From: Ectopseudomonas khazarica
Lineage (GTDB): Bacteria > Pseudomonadota > Gammaproteobacteria > Pseudomonadales > Pseudomonadaceae
Direction: 5' to 3'
Length of the DNA stretch: 64,000 nucleotides
NCBI RefSeq assembly: GCF_004521985.1
Contig: NZ_SBHZ01000019.1
Coordinates: 34,614-98,613, forward strand
Each line of letters starts with the position of its first letter. Within the stretch, counting starts at the first letter, position 1. Shown one piece after another: positions 20,273 to 28,737 of this stretch. The position numbers and the translations under genes are program-made. Under the pieces are notes generated by a model. The model was not told where the DNA came from. It did no database searches and saw nothing but the letters and a program-made list of their open reading frames with translations.

Positions 20273-21265
20273 TCAGCGCAGTACGGCGTTCTTGTCCCAG
20301 CTGAACAGGCGCTGGAGCAGAAGCATCAGACGGTCGAGGGCAAAGCCGATCAGGCCGATGACGATCACCGCCACCATGATCCGCCCGAGTGAATTGGAGC
20401 TGCCGTTCTGGAACTCGTCCCAGATGAATTTGCCCAGCCCTGGGTTCTGCGCGAGCATCTCGGCGGCGATCAGCACCATCCAGCCCGTGGCGAGCGACAG
20501 GCGCAGACCGGTGAAGATCATCGGCAGAGCCGCTGGCAGAACGATGCGCCGCACATGGCTGAGCGGCGACAGACGCAGCACCTTGCTGACGTTGTTGAGG
20601 TCCTTGTCGATGCCGGCCACGCCCACCGTGGTGTTGATCACCGTTGGCCACAGGCAGCACAGCGCCACGGTGAAGGCCGAGGTCAGGAACGACTTGGCGA
20701 ACAGCGGATCGTCACTGACATACAAGGCGCTGACCAGCATGGTCACCAACGGCAGCCAGGCCAGTGGCGATACCGGCTTGAACACCTGGATCAGCGGGTT
20801 GAGCGCGCTGTACAGCGATTTGCTGAGGCCGCAGACGATGCCCAGGGGGATGGCCACCAGCGAGGCGATGACGAACCCGGCCGCCACGGTATAGAGACTG
20901 GTGAAGATCTGCTGGATGAAGGTCGGCTTGCCGGTGTAGGGGCGGATCTTCACCTCGGCGGCCGGATTGCTGGCCAGCAGCCTGGCGTTGCGTTCGTCCT
21001 GACGCTGGTAGAACGCGGCCGCCTTCTCCTGTTCGCGCTGATGGGCAGCGATCAGCCCGGAGAACTGCTCGCTGACCTGCAACGGGCCGGGAAACTGGCC
21101 CAGGCTGGTCTGGATGTGATTGGCCAGCCCCTGCCAGCACAGCAGGAACAGGGCGATGCCCAGTGCCGGCAGGATCAGGCTGCTGGCCAGGCGCTTGAGC
21201 AAGACGCTGTGACGCGCCGTCTTGAGGGTCTGCTGAATCGGAGTGGCGACGTTCGGGTTGCTCAT
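20273..21265 (-). CDS. nrtB: Nitrate ABC transporter permease
   Basis: Inner-membrane permease of 330 residues with a cytoplasmic N-terminus, a first TM helix at about 30-50, a long periplasmic segment (about 60-120) and five further helices. The ABC permease EAA-like loop lies in LRRIVLPAALPMIFTGLRLSL-type sequence, near residues 240-260. Family and position between nrtA and nrtD define it as the nitrate permease. SD GGA lies just upstream of the ATG. Confidence 0.92.
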   Translation of the reverse strand: MSNPNVATPIQQTLKTARHSVLLKRLASSLILPALGIALFLLCWQGLANHIQTSLGQFPGPLQVSEQFSGLIAAHQREQEKAAAFYQRQDERNARLLASNPAAEVKIRPYTGKPTFIQQIFTSLYTVAAGFVIASLVAIPLGIVCGLSKSLYSALNPLIQVFKPVSPLAWLPLVTMLVSALYVSDDPLFAKSFLTSAFTVALCCLWPTVINTTVGVAGIDKDLNNVSKVLRLSPLSHVRRIVLPAALPMIFTGLRLSLATGWMVLIAAEMLAQNPGLGKFIWDEFQNGSSNSLGRIMVAVIVIGLIGFALDRLMLLLQRLFSWDKNAVLR

Positions 21266-21317
21266 CGTCCTGTCCTCGGGTCGGTTGAGGCCGCGACCAG
21301 GCGCGGCCGCTGGTGGC

Positions 21318-22679
21318 TTAGAGCGTGCGGTCGCCTTTCAGGCCGATGCTGAACTGCTGCAGGTAGGCGTTGGGCTGATGGCCGTCGTAGACCACGCCGT
21401 CGATGGTGTCGGCCAGCGGTTCACGAAAGCCATCCTCATCGGCCGGCGGGAAATCGCTGGCCTGCGCGTGGCCTTCGGCGACCAGCTCGGCGGCGGCCTG
21501 GCGATAGATCTCCGGGAGGAACACGCGCTTGGCCGTTTGCACGTACCAGTCGTCCGGCTTGGCGTCGGCAATCTGCCCCCAGCGACGCATTTGCGTCAGG
21601 TACCAGATGGCGTCGGAGTAGTAGGGGTAGGTGGCGTGGTAGCGGAAGAACACGTTGAAGTCGGGAACCTCGCGCTTGTCGCCTTTCTCGAACTCGAAGG
21701 TGCCGGTCATCGAGTTGGCGATGACCTTGGCATCGGCGCCGACGTACTCTGGATGCGAGAGAATCTCCACCGCCTCGGCGCGATTGGCGTTGTCGTCCGC
21801 ATCCAGCCATTTGCCGGCGCGGATCAGCGCCTTGATCAGGCGCTTGTGAGTCTCCGGATTGGCTTGCGCCCAGCTGCGCGAGACGCCGAAGACCTTCTCC
21901 GACATGTTCCTGCGAATCGCGTAGTCGGCCACCACCGGCACGCCGATACCCTTGAACACGGCTGCCTGGTTCCAGGGCTCGCCGACGCTGTAACCGCTGA
22001 TGGTGCCGGCTTCGAGTGTCGCCGGCATCTGCGGCGGCGGCGTCACCGAGAGCAGTGCCTGGGCATCGATCTGGCCGCTGATGTCGCCCTTGTTCGGGGC
22101 GTAGTAACCGGGGTTGATACCGCCAGCCGCGAGCCAGTAGCGCAACTCGTAATTGTGCGTCGACACCGGGAACACCATGCCCAGGTTGAAGGGCTTGCCG
22201 GCGGCAGCGTACTGCTCGATCACCGGCTTGAGCGCGTCGGCCTTGATCGGGTGCACGGGCTTGCCATCGGCCATTGGCACCTGTGGCTTCATCGCCTGCC
22301 AGACCTCGTTGGAAACCGTGATGGCATTGCCATTGAGGTCCATGGTGAAGGCCGTGACCACATCCGCCTTGGTGCCGAAGCCGATGGTGGCCCCCAGTGG
22401 CTGGCCGGAGAGCATGTGCGCGCCGTCCAGTTCGCCGTCGATCACCCGGTCCAGCAACACCTTCCAGTTGGCCTGCGCCTCGAGCGTGACATACAGCCCT
22501 TCGTCCTCGAAGTAGCCCTTCTCGTAGGCAATGGCCAGTGGCGCCATGTCGGTGAGCTTGATGAAGCCCAGTTTCAGTTCGGCTTTCTCCGGTTCGGCGG
22601 CGTGCAGCAACGGCGCGCTCAGCAGACCCAGGGCAAGACCCAGCGAAGACAGGCGGCGGGGCGATAGGCGATGGAGCAT
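21318..22679 (-). CDS. nrtA: Nitrate ABC transporter substrate-binding protein NrtA
   Basis: Periplasmic CmpA/NrtA-type binding protein of 453 residues. A basic-hydrophobic signal peptide covers residues 1-28 (cleavage near LLHAAEP) and the mature protein contains LGFIKLTDMAPLAIAYEKGY at residues 37-56, the conserved start of lobe I. It lacks a lipobox. ATG 22679 is selected for GAGGAAA upstream. It is first gene of nrtABD and is preceded by an ANTAR-type leader with terminator, which suggests nitrate-responsive antitermination. Confidence 0.93.
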   Translation of the reverse strand: MLHRLSPRRLSSLGLALGLLSAPLLHAAEPEKAELKLGFIKLTDMAPLAIAYEKGYFEDEGLYVTLEAQANWKVLLDRVIDGELDGAHMLSGQPLGATIGFGTKADVVTAFTMDLNGNAITVSNEVWQAMKPQVPMADGKPVHPIKADALKPVIEQYAAAGKPFNLGMVFPVSTHNYELRYWLAAGGINPGYYAPNKGDISGQIDAQALLSVTPPPQMPATLEAGTISGYSVGEPWNQAAVFKGIGVPVVADYAIRRNMSEKVFGVSRSWAQANPETHKRLIKALIRAGKWLDADDNANRAEAVEILSHPEYVGADAKVIANSMTGTFEFEKGDKREVPDFNVFFRYHATYPYYSDAIWYLTQMRRWGQIADAKPDDWYVQTAKRVFLPEIYRQAAAELVAEGHAQASDFPPADEDGFREPLADTIDGVVYDGHQPNAYLQQFSIGLKGDRTL

Positions 22680-22704
22680 GGCATTTCCTCGACTGACAGA
22701 AACG

Positions 22705-22800
22705 AAAAAAGACGTCGCAGACAACCTGCTGCCGATGGCAACGAGGAGTCTTTGACGTCTTTGTCGGTGTGCCCGAATCGCCGCCGTTGGCGATCTGGAG
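22705..22800 (-). promoter_or_regulatory. NasT-type antitermination leader upstream of nrtABD
   Basis: On the minus strand a perfect 6-bp stem ATCGCC/GGCGAT encloses the hexaloop AACGGC (22777-22794). A terminator follows: AAAGACGTC at 22754-22762 pairs with GACGTCTTT at 22708-22716, then a six-T run. The loop has A1 and G4 as expected for ANTAR recognition, and its first four bases are identical to the nasC leader loop. The 37-base terminator loop can form further helices. Together with the rest of 22680-22993 this stretch holds the promoter and leader and no gene. Confidence 0.72.
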
Positions 22801-22993
22801 CGTGGTCAGGGTTTCCTTAGCAAGGCCTTTGCCAGCTTTCGCCGTGACTGCCCTGGGATACGGAGAAATCCATATCTTTCAAGGACCTGGCTCTTCAGTG
22901 GCGACTCCGTCAGGGTGCTCGATCCTGCTGCAGACTGCCCAAAGACTGTGCAGCAGGATGATCGCTGGCCGATTTCGGAGCGTGGCGCGCGCC

Positions 22994-23308
22994 TCAGTGA
23001 CAGGACTGCTGTTGTTTCAGTTCGACGAAGTCACGCAACCAGTGCAGCACCTCGACGGCCTCCCAGCGGGCGGGGTCGAAGAGCGCATAGGCAAGGCCCT
23101 GGTAACCGACCACATCGAGCTGACGGTGGTAGCCGGCACGCTGCAGCAGGGCCTCGATTTCGGCGAAGCAGGTATTGAAGTGCTGACGATTGAAGGGCGT
23201 GCGGTTCTCCGTGACGATGCCTTCGAGCAACAGCTCATCGACCATGTCGCGTACGCGTTCCAGCGGCATGCGGTTCACTCGGTGTTTCAGCTGTAGTACG
23301 TCCAGCAT
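22994..23308 (-). CDS. Conserved hypothetical protein
   Basis: Small cytoplasmic protein of 104 residues with no family I can name. It is mostly helical, with a pattern LERVRDMVDELLLEGIV (residues 16-32) and a central CFAEIEALLQRAGYHRQLDVVGY. Composition and codon use match the neighbours. SD AGGAG lies ahead of the ATG. It stands alone between the nrtA leader and a divergently oriented lipoprotein gene. Confidence 0.65.
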   Translation of the reverse strand: MLDVLQLKHRVNRMPLERVRDMVDELLLEGIVTENRTPFNRQHFNTCFAEIEALLQRAGYHRQLDVVGYQGLAYALFDPARWEAVEVLHWLRDFVELKQQQSCH

Positions 23309-23460
23309 GGTGGCGCTCCTGTGCAGTCGATCGTTTACCTGCCCAATAGGGTAATCGAAAAATACTGTACAAATAAACAGTGTTGGGTGATAGTGGCCTC
23401 ATTCCGGCGACGACAACCTGCTCACTCTGCGAAGCGAGCACCTTGCAAGGGGTATTGGCA

Positions 23461-23853
23461 ATGCAACAGATGCTGATGACGATTGTGCTATTGGTCCTGC
23501 TGAGCGGATGCGCCCAACCTCAGGTCGAACGGCCCCAGGCCAATGGCGCTTACCTGGTCATAGAGGGCGAGCAGGCCTGGGCGGTGCTGGTGTCCAATGG
23601 CCGCCGGGTCGAAGAGGCGGGCAGGGTGCTGGATGTGGTTCGTCTGCCGAGCCCCCACTCCAATATCGCGGCCAGTTATGTCATCGAAACGCCCAACTGC
23701 GGCAAGCTGCAGTGGTTGACCGAGCGGCACGGCATGGCGGAAGGCGATACGACCTTGCTGCCCGCAGCGTTCAACGAGCAGTTGAGCAATCCTGACTGCG
23801 TGCTGGCGCAGGGCTTGAGCCGCGCCTGGACCGCACTGGATTACTCCAGCTGA
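23461..23853 (+). CDS. Small lipoprotein, hypothetical
   Basis: Predicted lipoprotein of 130 residues. A short lipoprotein signal peptide ends in the lipobox LLSGC with Cys17. The mature part has one further cysteine pair (about residues 81 and 116) that might form a disulfide. AAGGGG about 9 bp upstream supports ATG 23461. Function is unknown. A strong bidirectional terminator separates it from the convergent crotonase gene. Confidence 0.72.
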   Translation: MQQMLMTIVLLVLLSGCAQPQVERPQANGAYLVIEGEQAWAVLVSNGRRVEEAGRVLDVVRLPSPHSNIAASYVIETPNCGKLQWLTERHGMAEGDTTLLPAAFNEQLSNPDCVLAQGLSRAWTALDYSS

Positions 23854-23879
23854 GCAGGTCGCCTCGATCAGGGCACAAA

Positions 23880-23913
23880 AAAACGCCGCGACTATAGAAG
23901 TCGCGGCGTTTTC
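23880..23913. terminator. Bidirectional terminator
   Basis: AACGCCGCGACT and AGTCGCGGCGTT form a perfect 12-bp stem with A and T runs on either side, between convergent genes. Confidence 0.9.
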
Positions 23914-23940
23914 TTTTGCAGCATGAGTCCTTCGTGGGGA

Positions 23941-24630
23941 CTACATCAGGTGTTGCTTGTCCATCTCGATGGCGGCATCGAGCGTTTCCAGCAAGGCCTT
24001 GCGCACCTTCAGCTTGGTGTTCTTGTGCGCGGTCATGTTGATCTTCTTCATCTGCTGGGCTGCGGTCTGAGCGGTAGCCAGCAGCTGCTCGCCGGGCACG
24101 ACCTTGTCCAGGAAGCCGGCATCGACTGCACCTGCCGGGTCGAACATTTCGCCATTGATCACCGAGCGGTGGAATGCCGACTTGCGCAGGCGATCACGTG
24201 CCAGTTCGATGCCGACATGGTGCATGGTCATGCCGATCTGCACTTCGTTCAGGCCAATGTTGAACGGGCCTTCGACACCGATGCGGTAATCGGCAGACAG
24301 CAGGATGAACGCGCCTTTGGCCACGGCGTGGCCTGGGCAGGCGACGATGATCGGGTAGGGGTGAGCGAGCATGCGCCGCGCCAGCGTGGAACCTGCCGCC
24401 ACCAGGTTGACGGCGTTCTGCGGGCCGGAGGTCATCACCTTCAGGTCGTAGCCGCCGGAGAGGATGCCTGGTTGGCCTGTGATGATGACGATGGCGCGAT
24501 CCTGTTCCGCACGGTCGAGTGCGGCATTGAAGGCAGCGATCACGTCAGGGGAGATGGCGTTCACCTTGCCATTGCTCAGGGTCAGGGTGGCGATGCCATC
24601 TTCGAGTTGATAGCTGATCAGGTCGCTCAT
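23941..24630 (-). CDS. Enoyl-CoA hydratase/isomerase (crotonase) family protein
   Basis: Crotonase-fold protein of 229 residues, slightly short for the family. The oxyanion-hole segments are ILSGGYDLKVM (about residues 56-66) and CPGHAVAKGAFILLSADYRIG (about 96-116). The second catalytic region reads NIGLNEVQIGM, retaining one Glu, so activity could be hydratase, isomerase or hydrolase. It is a stand-alone gene with no fatty-acid oxidation neighbours. SD GGAA lies upstream of ATG 24630. Confidence 0.85.
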   Translation of the reverse strand: MSDLISYQLEDGIATLTLSNGKVNAISPDVIAAFNAALDRAEQDRAIVIITGQPGILSGGYDLKVMTSGPQNAVNLVAAGSTLARRMLAHPYPIIVACPGHAVAKGAFILLSADYRIGVEGPFNIGLNEVQIGMTMHHVGIELARDRLRKSAFHRSVINGEMFDPAGAVDAGFLDKVVPGEQLLATAQTAAQQMKKINMTAHKNTKLKVRKALLETLDAAIEMDKQHLM

Positions 24631-24815
24631 GGCAGTTTTCCTTGTTGGCGCCGCGGGGCTGAATGTGGGCAGAAGGTACTCAGCCGAACCGCTCTGGTAA
24701 AGCGCTGTGACTGACCGGCTGGTCAGTGTTTCTGCCTATCGCGGCGATGCCGAATGGCAATTGGTCGTGCATGGAGGCTGACATTTAAGGTAGACCGCAT
24801 ATCCGAGGAGCGCCC

Positions 24816-25034
24816 ATGAACAGCCTTTACTCCACCCTCTATCTGATTGCCGTGCTCGGCTTGCTGCTGGCAGCTGTCGTGCTCAGCGACAGCCTCTATC
24901 TGCGCAGCCCGTCCGGCGTCCTGATGCTGTTCGGCATCGGGCTGTTCCTATCCCTCGGTTTTCTGCTGTTTGGCCACATCCGTTTCGACGAAACCCCCTC
25001 CGGCGAGCCCGAGGAAAACCGCTTGCGCTCTTAA
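24816..25034 (+). CDS. Small inner-membrane protein, hypothetical
   Basis: Protein of 72 residues with two predicted membrane helices (about residues 7-25 and 33-53) and a polar acidic C-terminal tail. The ribosome site GAGGAG precedes the ATG. No family is recognised. It lies 92 bp upstream of tRNA-Ser. Confidence 0.65.
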   Translation: MNSLYSTLYLIAVLGLLLAAVVLSDSLYLRSPSGVLMLFGIGLFLSLGFLLFGHIRFDETPSGEPEENRLRS

Positions 25035-25057
25035 GCGCATGAATCCTTTAAAAAAAT

Positions 25058-25086
25058 TTGCCATTCGTAAAACATTCGACTACATT
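25058..25086 (+). promoter_or_regulatory. Predicted sigma-70 promoter of tRNA-Ser
   Basis: TTGCCA (25058-25063) and TACATT (25081-25086) are separated by exactly 17 bp, followed by a GC-rich discriminator about 40 bp before the mature tRNA. Confidence 0.6.
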
Positions 25087-25126
25087 AGCGCACCTCGACG
25101 GGCTACACGCCAAAACGTCGAGATCC

Positions 25127-25216
25127 GGTGAAGTGTCCGAGTGGTTGAAGGAGCACGCCTGGAAAGTGTGTATACGGGAAACCGTATCAAGAGTTCGAAT
25201 CTCTTCTTCACCGCCA
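25127..25216 (+). tRNA. tRNA-Ser(GGA)
   Basis: Ninety-base class II tRNA with encoded CCA. Acceptor stem GGTGAAG/CTTCACC, discriminator G, anticodon loop CTGGAAA with anticodon GGA at 25161-25163, a long variable arm and a TTCGAAT T-loop. Its 3' half is the integration site of the downstream island; the integrated element keeps the tRNA intact. Confidence 0.97.
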
Positions 25217-25222
25217 CTTTCG
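25187..25222 (+). repeat. attL, direct repeat of tRNA-Ser 3' end
   Basis: Thirty-six bases from the T-stem to just past CCA, repeated at 31042-31077 with a single C/T difference (25209 versus 31064). This marks the left boundary of the island. Confidence 0.92.
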
Positions 25223-25225
25223 TGA

Positions 25226-25259
25226 AACCCCTGTAGGCTCTGGCTTGCAGGGGTTTTTT
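25226..25259 (+). terminator. Terminator after tRNA-Ser within attL side
   Basis: AACCCCTG and CAGGGGTT form the stem, then TTTTTTC. It would end tRNA transcription and insulate the integrase gene. Confidence 0.8.
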
Positions 25260-25315
25260 CGTTTATGGCGACCGTCAACCCTCCCGACATGCGTACACCG
25301 GGAGCGTACACACAC

Positions 25316-27025
25316 ATGGCCATGGCGATGACCCGTCCGACCAAAGATTCTCGCGGCGTCTATGAATACAAGACGCGCTACCCGAAAGACCTTGCCCATT
25401 TGTTCAAGCCTCACGCTCGCTGGAAGCGGAGCCTGGGTACGCGCGACCCCGCTGAAGCTGCCAAGCGCTTTCCGGCCGTCGACCAGGAGTGCAAGCAGCA
25501 CTTTGCCCTACTTCGGGCAGTGCATCTCGATGGCTTCCAGCTTGATGCCAGGGACGCCCAGCAGTTGGCTGCCAGGTGGTTCCGTGAAACGCTGGCGGAG
25601 CTGGAGGCGAGTGGTGACTACGGCATTTACCTTGTGCGGTCGGTAGAGTCGATTCCGGATCAGGCGACGGGGCAGGTGATGGACGCTCCCAGTTGGGGGG
25701 TTGTGCAAAGCCTGGTTGACGAGGAGTCGGACGTCACCCCGTGGATTGCCCCCTTCATTCGTAGCACACTGGAAGCACACCAGTACCCCGAGGTAGTGGA
25801 GGGAACCGACCTCCATGGCGTTCTGGTCGACGCGTTCTGGCCGGTCTTCTGTGACCTGTCCACCCTGTGCCTTGCACGTATGACCAAGGGCGGGCGTTAC
25901 GTGCCGGCACCTCCTGTAGCGCCTCACGCCCCATTGTCCTTCGAAGCCAAGCCTGGCGCCCTGACGCTCTCCCAAGTGTTCGAGAAGTGGGCCGAGGACA
26001 AGCTTCTGACAGATGCCAAGGCCGGCAAGACTGTGGACGAGTTCCGTGGTGTGGTTCGCCGCTTCCAGGAGCTGTACGGCGACATGGAGGCGTGCTCAAT
26101 CACGCGAAGCCTGGTCGGGGACTTCCGGGCGGCGCTGGGCAAGTTGCCTACCAAGGGGCAGGGCATCCGTGGCCTGAGCGCCCCCCAGGCTATCGCCAAG
26201 GCTGAAGCTGAAGGGCTTCCTAGGGCTAGCCTGCTGACTGTCCGGAAGCAGCTCGTTATCCTGGCTGCCCTATTGAACTTCGCTGTGAAGCGCCTGGAGG
26301 CCATGGACGAGGAGCCGGTTTCGGCATCAGGCATCCTCAAGTCATTATCGAAGGCTGCGGCACGCCAGGAGACGCGGACAGGGGAGGATAAGGCATACAC
26401 GAAGGCCGACCTGCAGCGGATGTTTGGTAGTCCGCTTTTTCGGGGTGAATGGAAGCCGGCACGGGCCGATTTCGGGGAGGCGCTTTACTGGATTCCCTTG
26501 TTGCTGGCCTATACAGGTGCCAGGCGTGAAGAAGTGGCGCAGCTCTTGGTTTCGGACGTCGTGCGCTGCCCTGACACTGGTATCTGGTATGCCTCGCTCC
26601 GTCCTGATGACGATAAATCGGTAAAGGGGGCCTCCAGTCTGCGTAGGGCTCCCCTTCATTCCGATTTGCTGGAGTTGGGGTTCGTGCGTTACGTGGAGTC
26701 GCTACCAAAGGAAGGGCCTGTCTTCCCACGCTTGATAGAGCACTCGTCCAATGGCCTCGGTCATGGTGTCGGTCTGGCTTGGGGGCGTTACCTGCGGCAG
26801 GAGCTGGGCATGAAAGTTGAGGCGGCTCCATTTCATGGCTTCCGTCATACCTTCAAGACGCTTTGTAGGGAAGCCGGCATCGAAACGGCAGTTCACGACT
26901 GTATTACCGGGCACGCGACGCCGGGAGTGGGGGCCTCCTACGGGGCGACGCCGTTGACGCGCATGGCGGAGGAGCTGGCGAAGTACCCGAGCATCGCCCG
27001 TATGGCTGGTTTGCTCCCTTGTTGA
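25316..27025 (+). CDS. Tyrosine site-specific integrase (DUF6538-type N-terminus)
   Basis: Recombinase of 569 residues, longer than typical phage integrases. The N-terminus (YEYKTRYPKDLAHLF and SLGTRDPAEAAKRF) resembles the DUF6538 domain found on island integrases. The core-binding domain spans about 220-350. Catalytic residues are visible: Arg about 402 (TGARREE), His507-x-x-Arg510 (HGFRH), His533 (GHATPG) and Tyr542 (GASYG). ATG 25316 gives the typical short lead-in; an in-frame ATG at 25265 abuts the tRNA terminator. It presumably integrates the island at tRNA-Ser. Confidence 0.92.
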   Translation: MAMAMTRPTKDSRGVYEYKTRYPKDLAHLFKPHARWKRSLGTRDPAEAAKRFPAVDQECKQHFALLRAVHLDGFQLDARDAQQLAARWFRETLAELEASGDYGIYLVRSVESIPDQATGQVMDAPSWGVVQSLVDEESDVTPWIAPFIRSTLEAHQYPEVVEGTDLHGVLVDAFWPVFCDLSTLCLARMTKGGRYVPAPPVAPHAPLSFEAKPGALTLSQVFEKWAEDKLLTDAKAGKTVDEFRGVVRRFQELYGDMEACSITRSLVGDFRAALGKLPTKGQGIRGLSAPQAIAKAEAEGLPRASLLTVRKQLVILAALLNFAVKRLEAMDEEPVSASGILKSLSKAAARQETRTGEDKAYTKADLQRMFGSPLFRGEWKPARADFGEALYWIPLLLAYTGARREEVAQLLVSDVVRCPDTGIWYASLRPDDDKSVKGASSLRRAPLHSDLLELGFVRYVESLPKEGPVFPRLIEHSSNGLGHGVGLAWGRYLRQELGMKVEAAPFHGFRHTFKTLCREAGIETAVHDCITGHATPGVGASYGATPLTRMAEELAKYPSIARMAGLLPC

Positions 27026-27070
27026 CTTGGGCTACTCTCCAGGCTCTATCTATTATCAAGGATGGCAGTC

Positions 27071-27589
27071 ATGAGTTTGTTCTCTCCCGGTGGCGGTCGT
27101 GACGAGGTTTACTTTGAAAGAGATGGTGCCCGTCAAGGCCCTTTCAAATGCAACTTCGCCACCCCTCAAGTGCATCTTTTCTACAAAGAGCTGGACATTG
27201 TTGAGGGTGACAAGTTAGTTCGACCGGTGCCAGGCGGTAGTGAGCATGTCTTTACCGTTACTGAGGTTGGTTTCAGCCACGGGTTATCGGGAATACCGCC
27301 TCACTACAAGCTCCGCTTAGTTAAAGACGCAGCGATTCGGCCTTCGCACGCCGCTCCGGTGACTAATCACATCACCATTTCAGGATCGACCGGCATACAG
27401 ATCGGCAACCACAATATCCAGAATCTTGAGGTCGCTATGCGGGAGGTTCTGTCCTCTATTGACAACTCAGGTGCCCCCATGGACGAACGGGAAGACGCAA
27501 AGAACCGCCTTGCAGCTTTCCTAGCACACCCCCTGGTTGTGGCTGCTGTTGGGGCGGGCCTGCCCGCAGCGCTGGGCCTTCTAAGTTGA
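27071..27589 (+). CDS. Protein with RHIM-like amyloid motif and hydrophobic C-terminus
   Basis: Protein of 172 residues with no family I can name. Residues 1-90 look like a beta-rich domain (VYFERDGARQGPFKC, HYKLRLVKD). Residues 101-120 contain ITISGSTGIQIGNHNIQN, whose STGIQIG core is identical to the RHIM core of human RIPK1; RHIM motifs form signalling amyloids. An acidic helical stretch (118-150) follows, and then a hydrophobic segment (about 149-171: LVVAAVGAGLPAALGLL) able to insert in a membrane. AAGGA eight bases upstream favours ATG 27071 over ATG 27062. It is 45 bp after the integrase gene. Function in signalling or cell death is inference. Confidence 0.8.
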   Translation: MSLFSPGGGRDEVYFERDGARQGPFKCNFATPQVHLFYKELDIVEGDKLVRPVPGGSEHVFTVTEVGFSHGLSGIPPHYKLRLVKDAAIRPSHAAPVTNHITISGSTGIQIGNHNIQNLEVAMREVLSSIDNSGAPMDEREDAKNRLAAFLAHPLVVAAVGAGLPAALGLLS

Positions 27590-27734
27590 GCCTCTTCTGA
27601 AAACGCCAGGGGGACGGACACGCGGGTGTCCATTAGCCCCCTTGGGCGCGTGATAGCTTTCAAGGTGCAGCGCCAGGAAAGACGGGGCCTGCAGCCATTC
27701 GAGGGCTCTGAGGGCCCCTCATGTGGGGCTCCCG

Positions 27735-28730
27735 TTAGAAGTCGCCAGGCGCCCTGGAGGTGCCTTCCGCGTGCATGCGGGCAACCTCCACGCCCAACTG
27801 GCTGTGGTCAACGTCGCCGCCCACGGCTTCATCGTCGTCCGTCGTCACTGGTTGATGAACCTTCGGCTTGTACTTCGCCTCCAGATACGCAGCTCCGTCC
27901 GGGCGTCCTGCTTCACGCCCAAGCTCCTCCAGGGCCGTGACTATGACCTTGGGCTCGTATCGCCCATCCTCACCGAACAACGCCTGTATGACGGCCATTT
28001 TGACGGCATGCTTCAGGGCTGCCGGGCTGGTTCGTTTCCCGCCGTCCTGGCGCTGCTTCTGGAACATCCTCCAGGAGATGATGGAAAGGCGTCGCCACGT
28101 CGTCTTCCGCTGCCAGTAGGCCTGGAGTTGCTGTTCCGCCTTGTCCCTTGGCGTGTCACGGTCGATCTTGCCGGCGTTGATGCCCTCCTGGCGGACTGCG
28201 TCGCGGAAGCGCTTGATGGAGTTCTCGGAGACGCCCAGCAGGACGGAAGCTTCCTTGACCGGCATCTTGCGGTAGGTGTCGCGCTCCTGGTTGAAGGCGC
28301 CCCAGGCGTTCTCGACTCGCTCCAGTGGTGATAGAGCCTGGACGATCTGCTGGTTGGCCAGCCGGGAGGCATCGAGAGCATCCGCGAAGCCGAGCCCAGG
28401 CAGGACTTCGACCAACGCCTCCGCTATTCCCGCCTTCGTTAGCGCTTCCAGACGGTGGTGTCCGTCCACTAGCCAGAAACGGGCCGGGACGTGGTGCGGC
28501 CTGTCGGCCCCTGGAGCAAGCTCGTAGACACCGCCTTCCTCAGCCGCCACGACCTGCAGGGGGACTTGCTGGCCGTCGGCCTTGATGCTGCGCCGGAGCT
28601 GATTGACGTGGTCCTTGTAGCGCTTGGCGTCGCTGTGCTCCTTGTACTTCTGCATACCGACATTGCGGTTCTGCAACTGCGGGTCGGTCTGGATTGAGTC
28701 CAGGGGAATAGATTGAAGTCGTCCCGTCAT
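27735..28730 (-). CDS. ParB-like nuclease-domain protein
   Basis: Protein of 331 residues with an N-terminal ParB/Srx-type domain (about residues 5-110) containing the motif WLVDGHHRLEAL (86-97), the counterpart of the ParB GEHR box, and a helix-turn-helix at about 155-180 (KEASVLLGVSENSIKRFRDAV in two parts). The C-terminal half is unassigned. It could serve in partition or stabilisation of the excised element or in gene regulation. It starts 7 bp after the ribbon-helix-helix-like gene ends, so they form an operon. Confidence 0.78.
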   Translation of the reverse strand: MTGRLQSIPLDSIQTDPQLQNRNVGMQKYKEHSDAKRYKDHVNQLRRSIKADGQQVPLQVVAAEEGGVYELAPGADRPHHVPARFWLVDGHHRLEALTKAGIAEALVEVLPGLGFADALDASRLANQQIVQALSPLERVENAWGAFNQERDTYRKMPVKEASVLLGVSENSIKRFRDAVRQEGINAGKIDRDTPRDKAEQQLQAYWQRKTTWRRLSIISWRMFQKQRQDGGKRTSPAALKHAVKMAVIQALFGEDGRYEPKVIVTALEELGREAGRPDGAAYLEAKYKPKVHQPVTTDDDEAVGGDVDHSQLGVEVARMHAEGTSRAPGDF

Positions 28731-28737
28731 AGCTACC

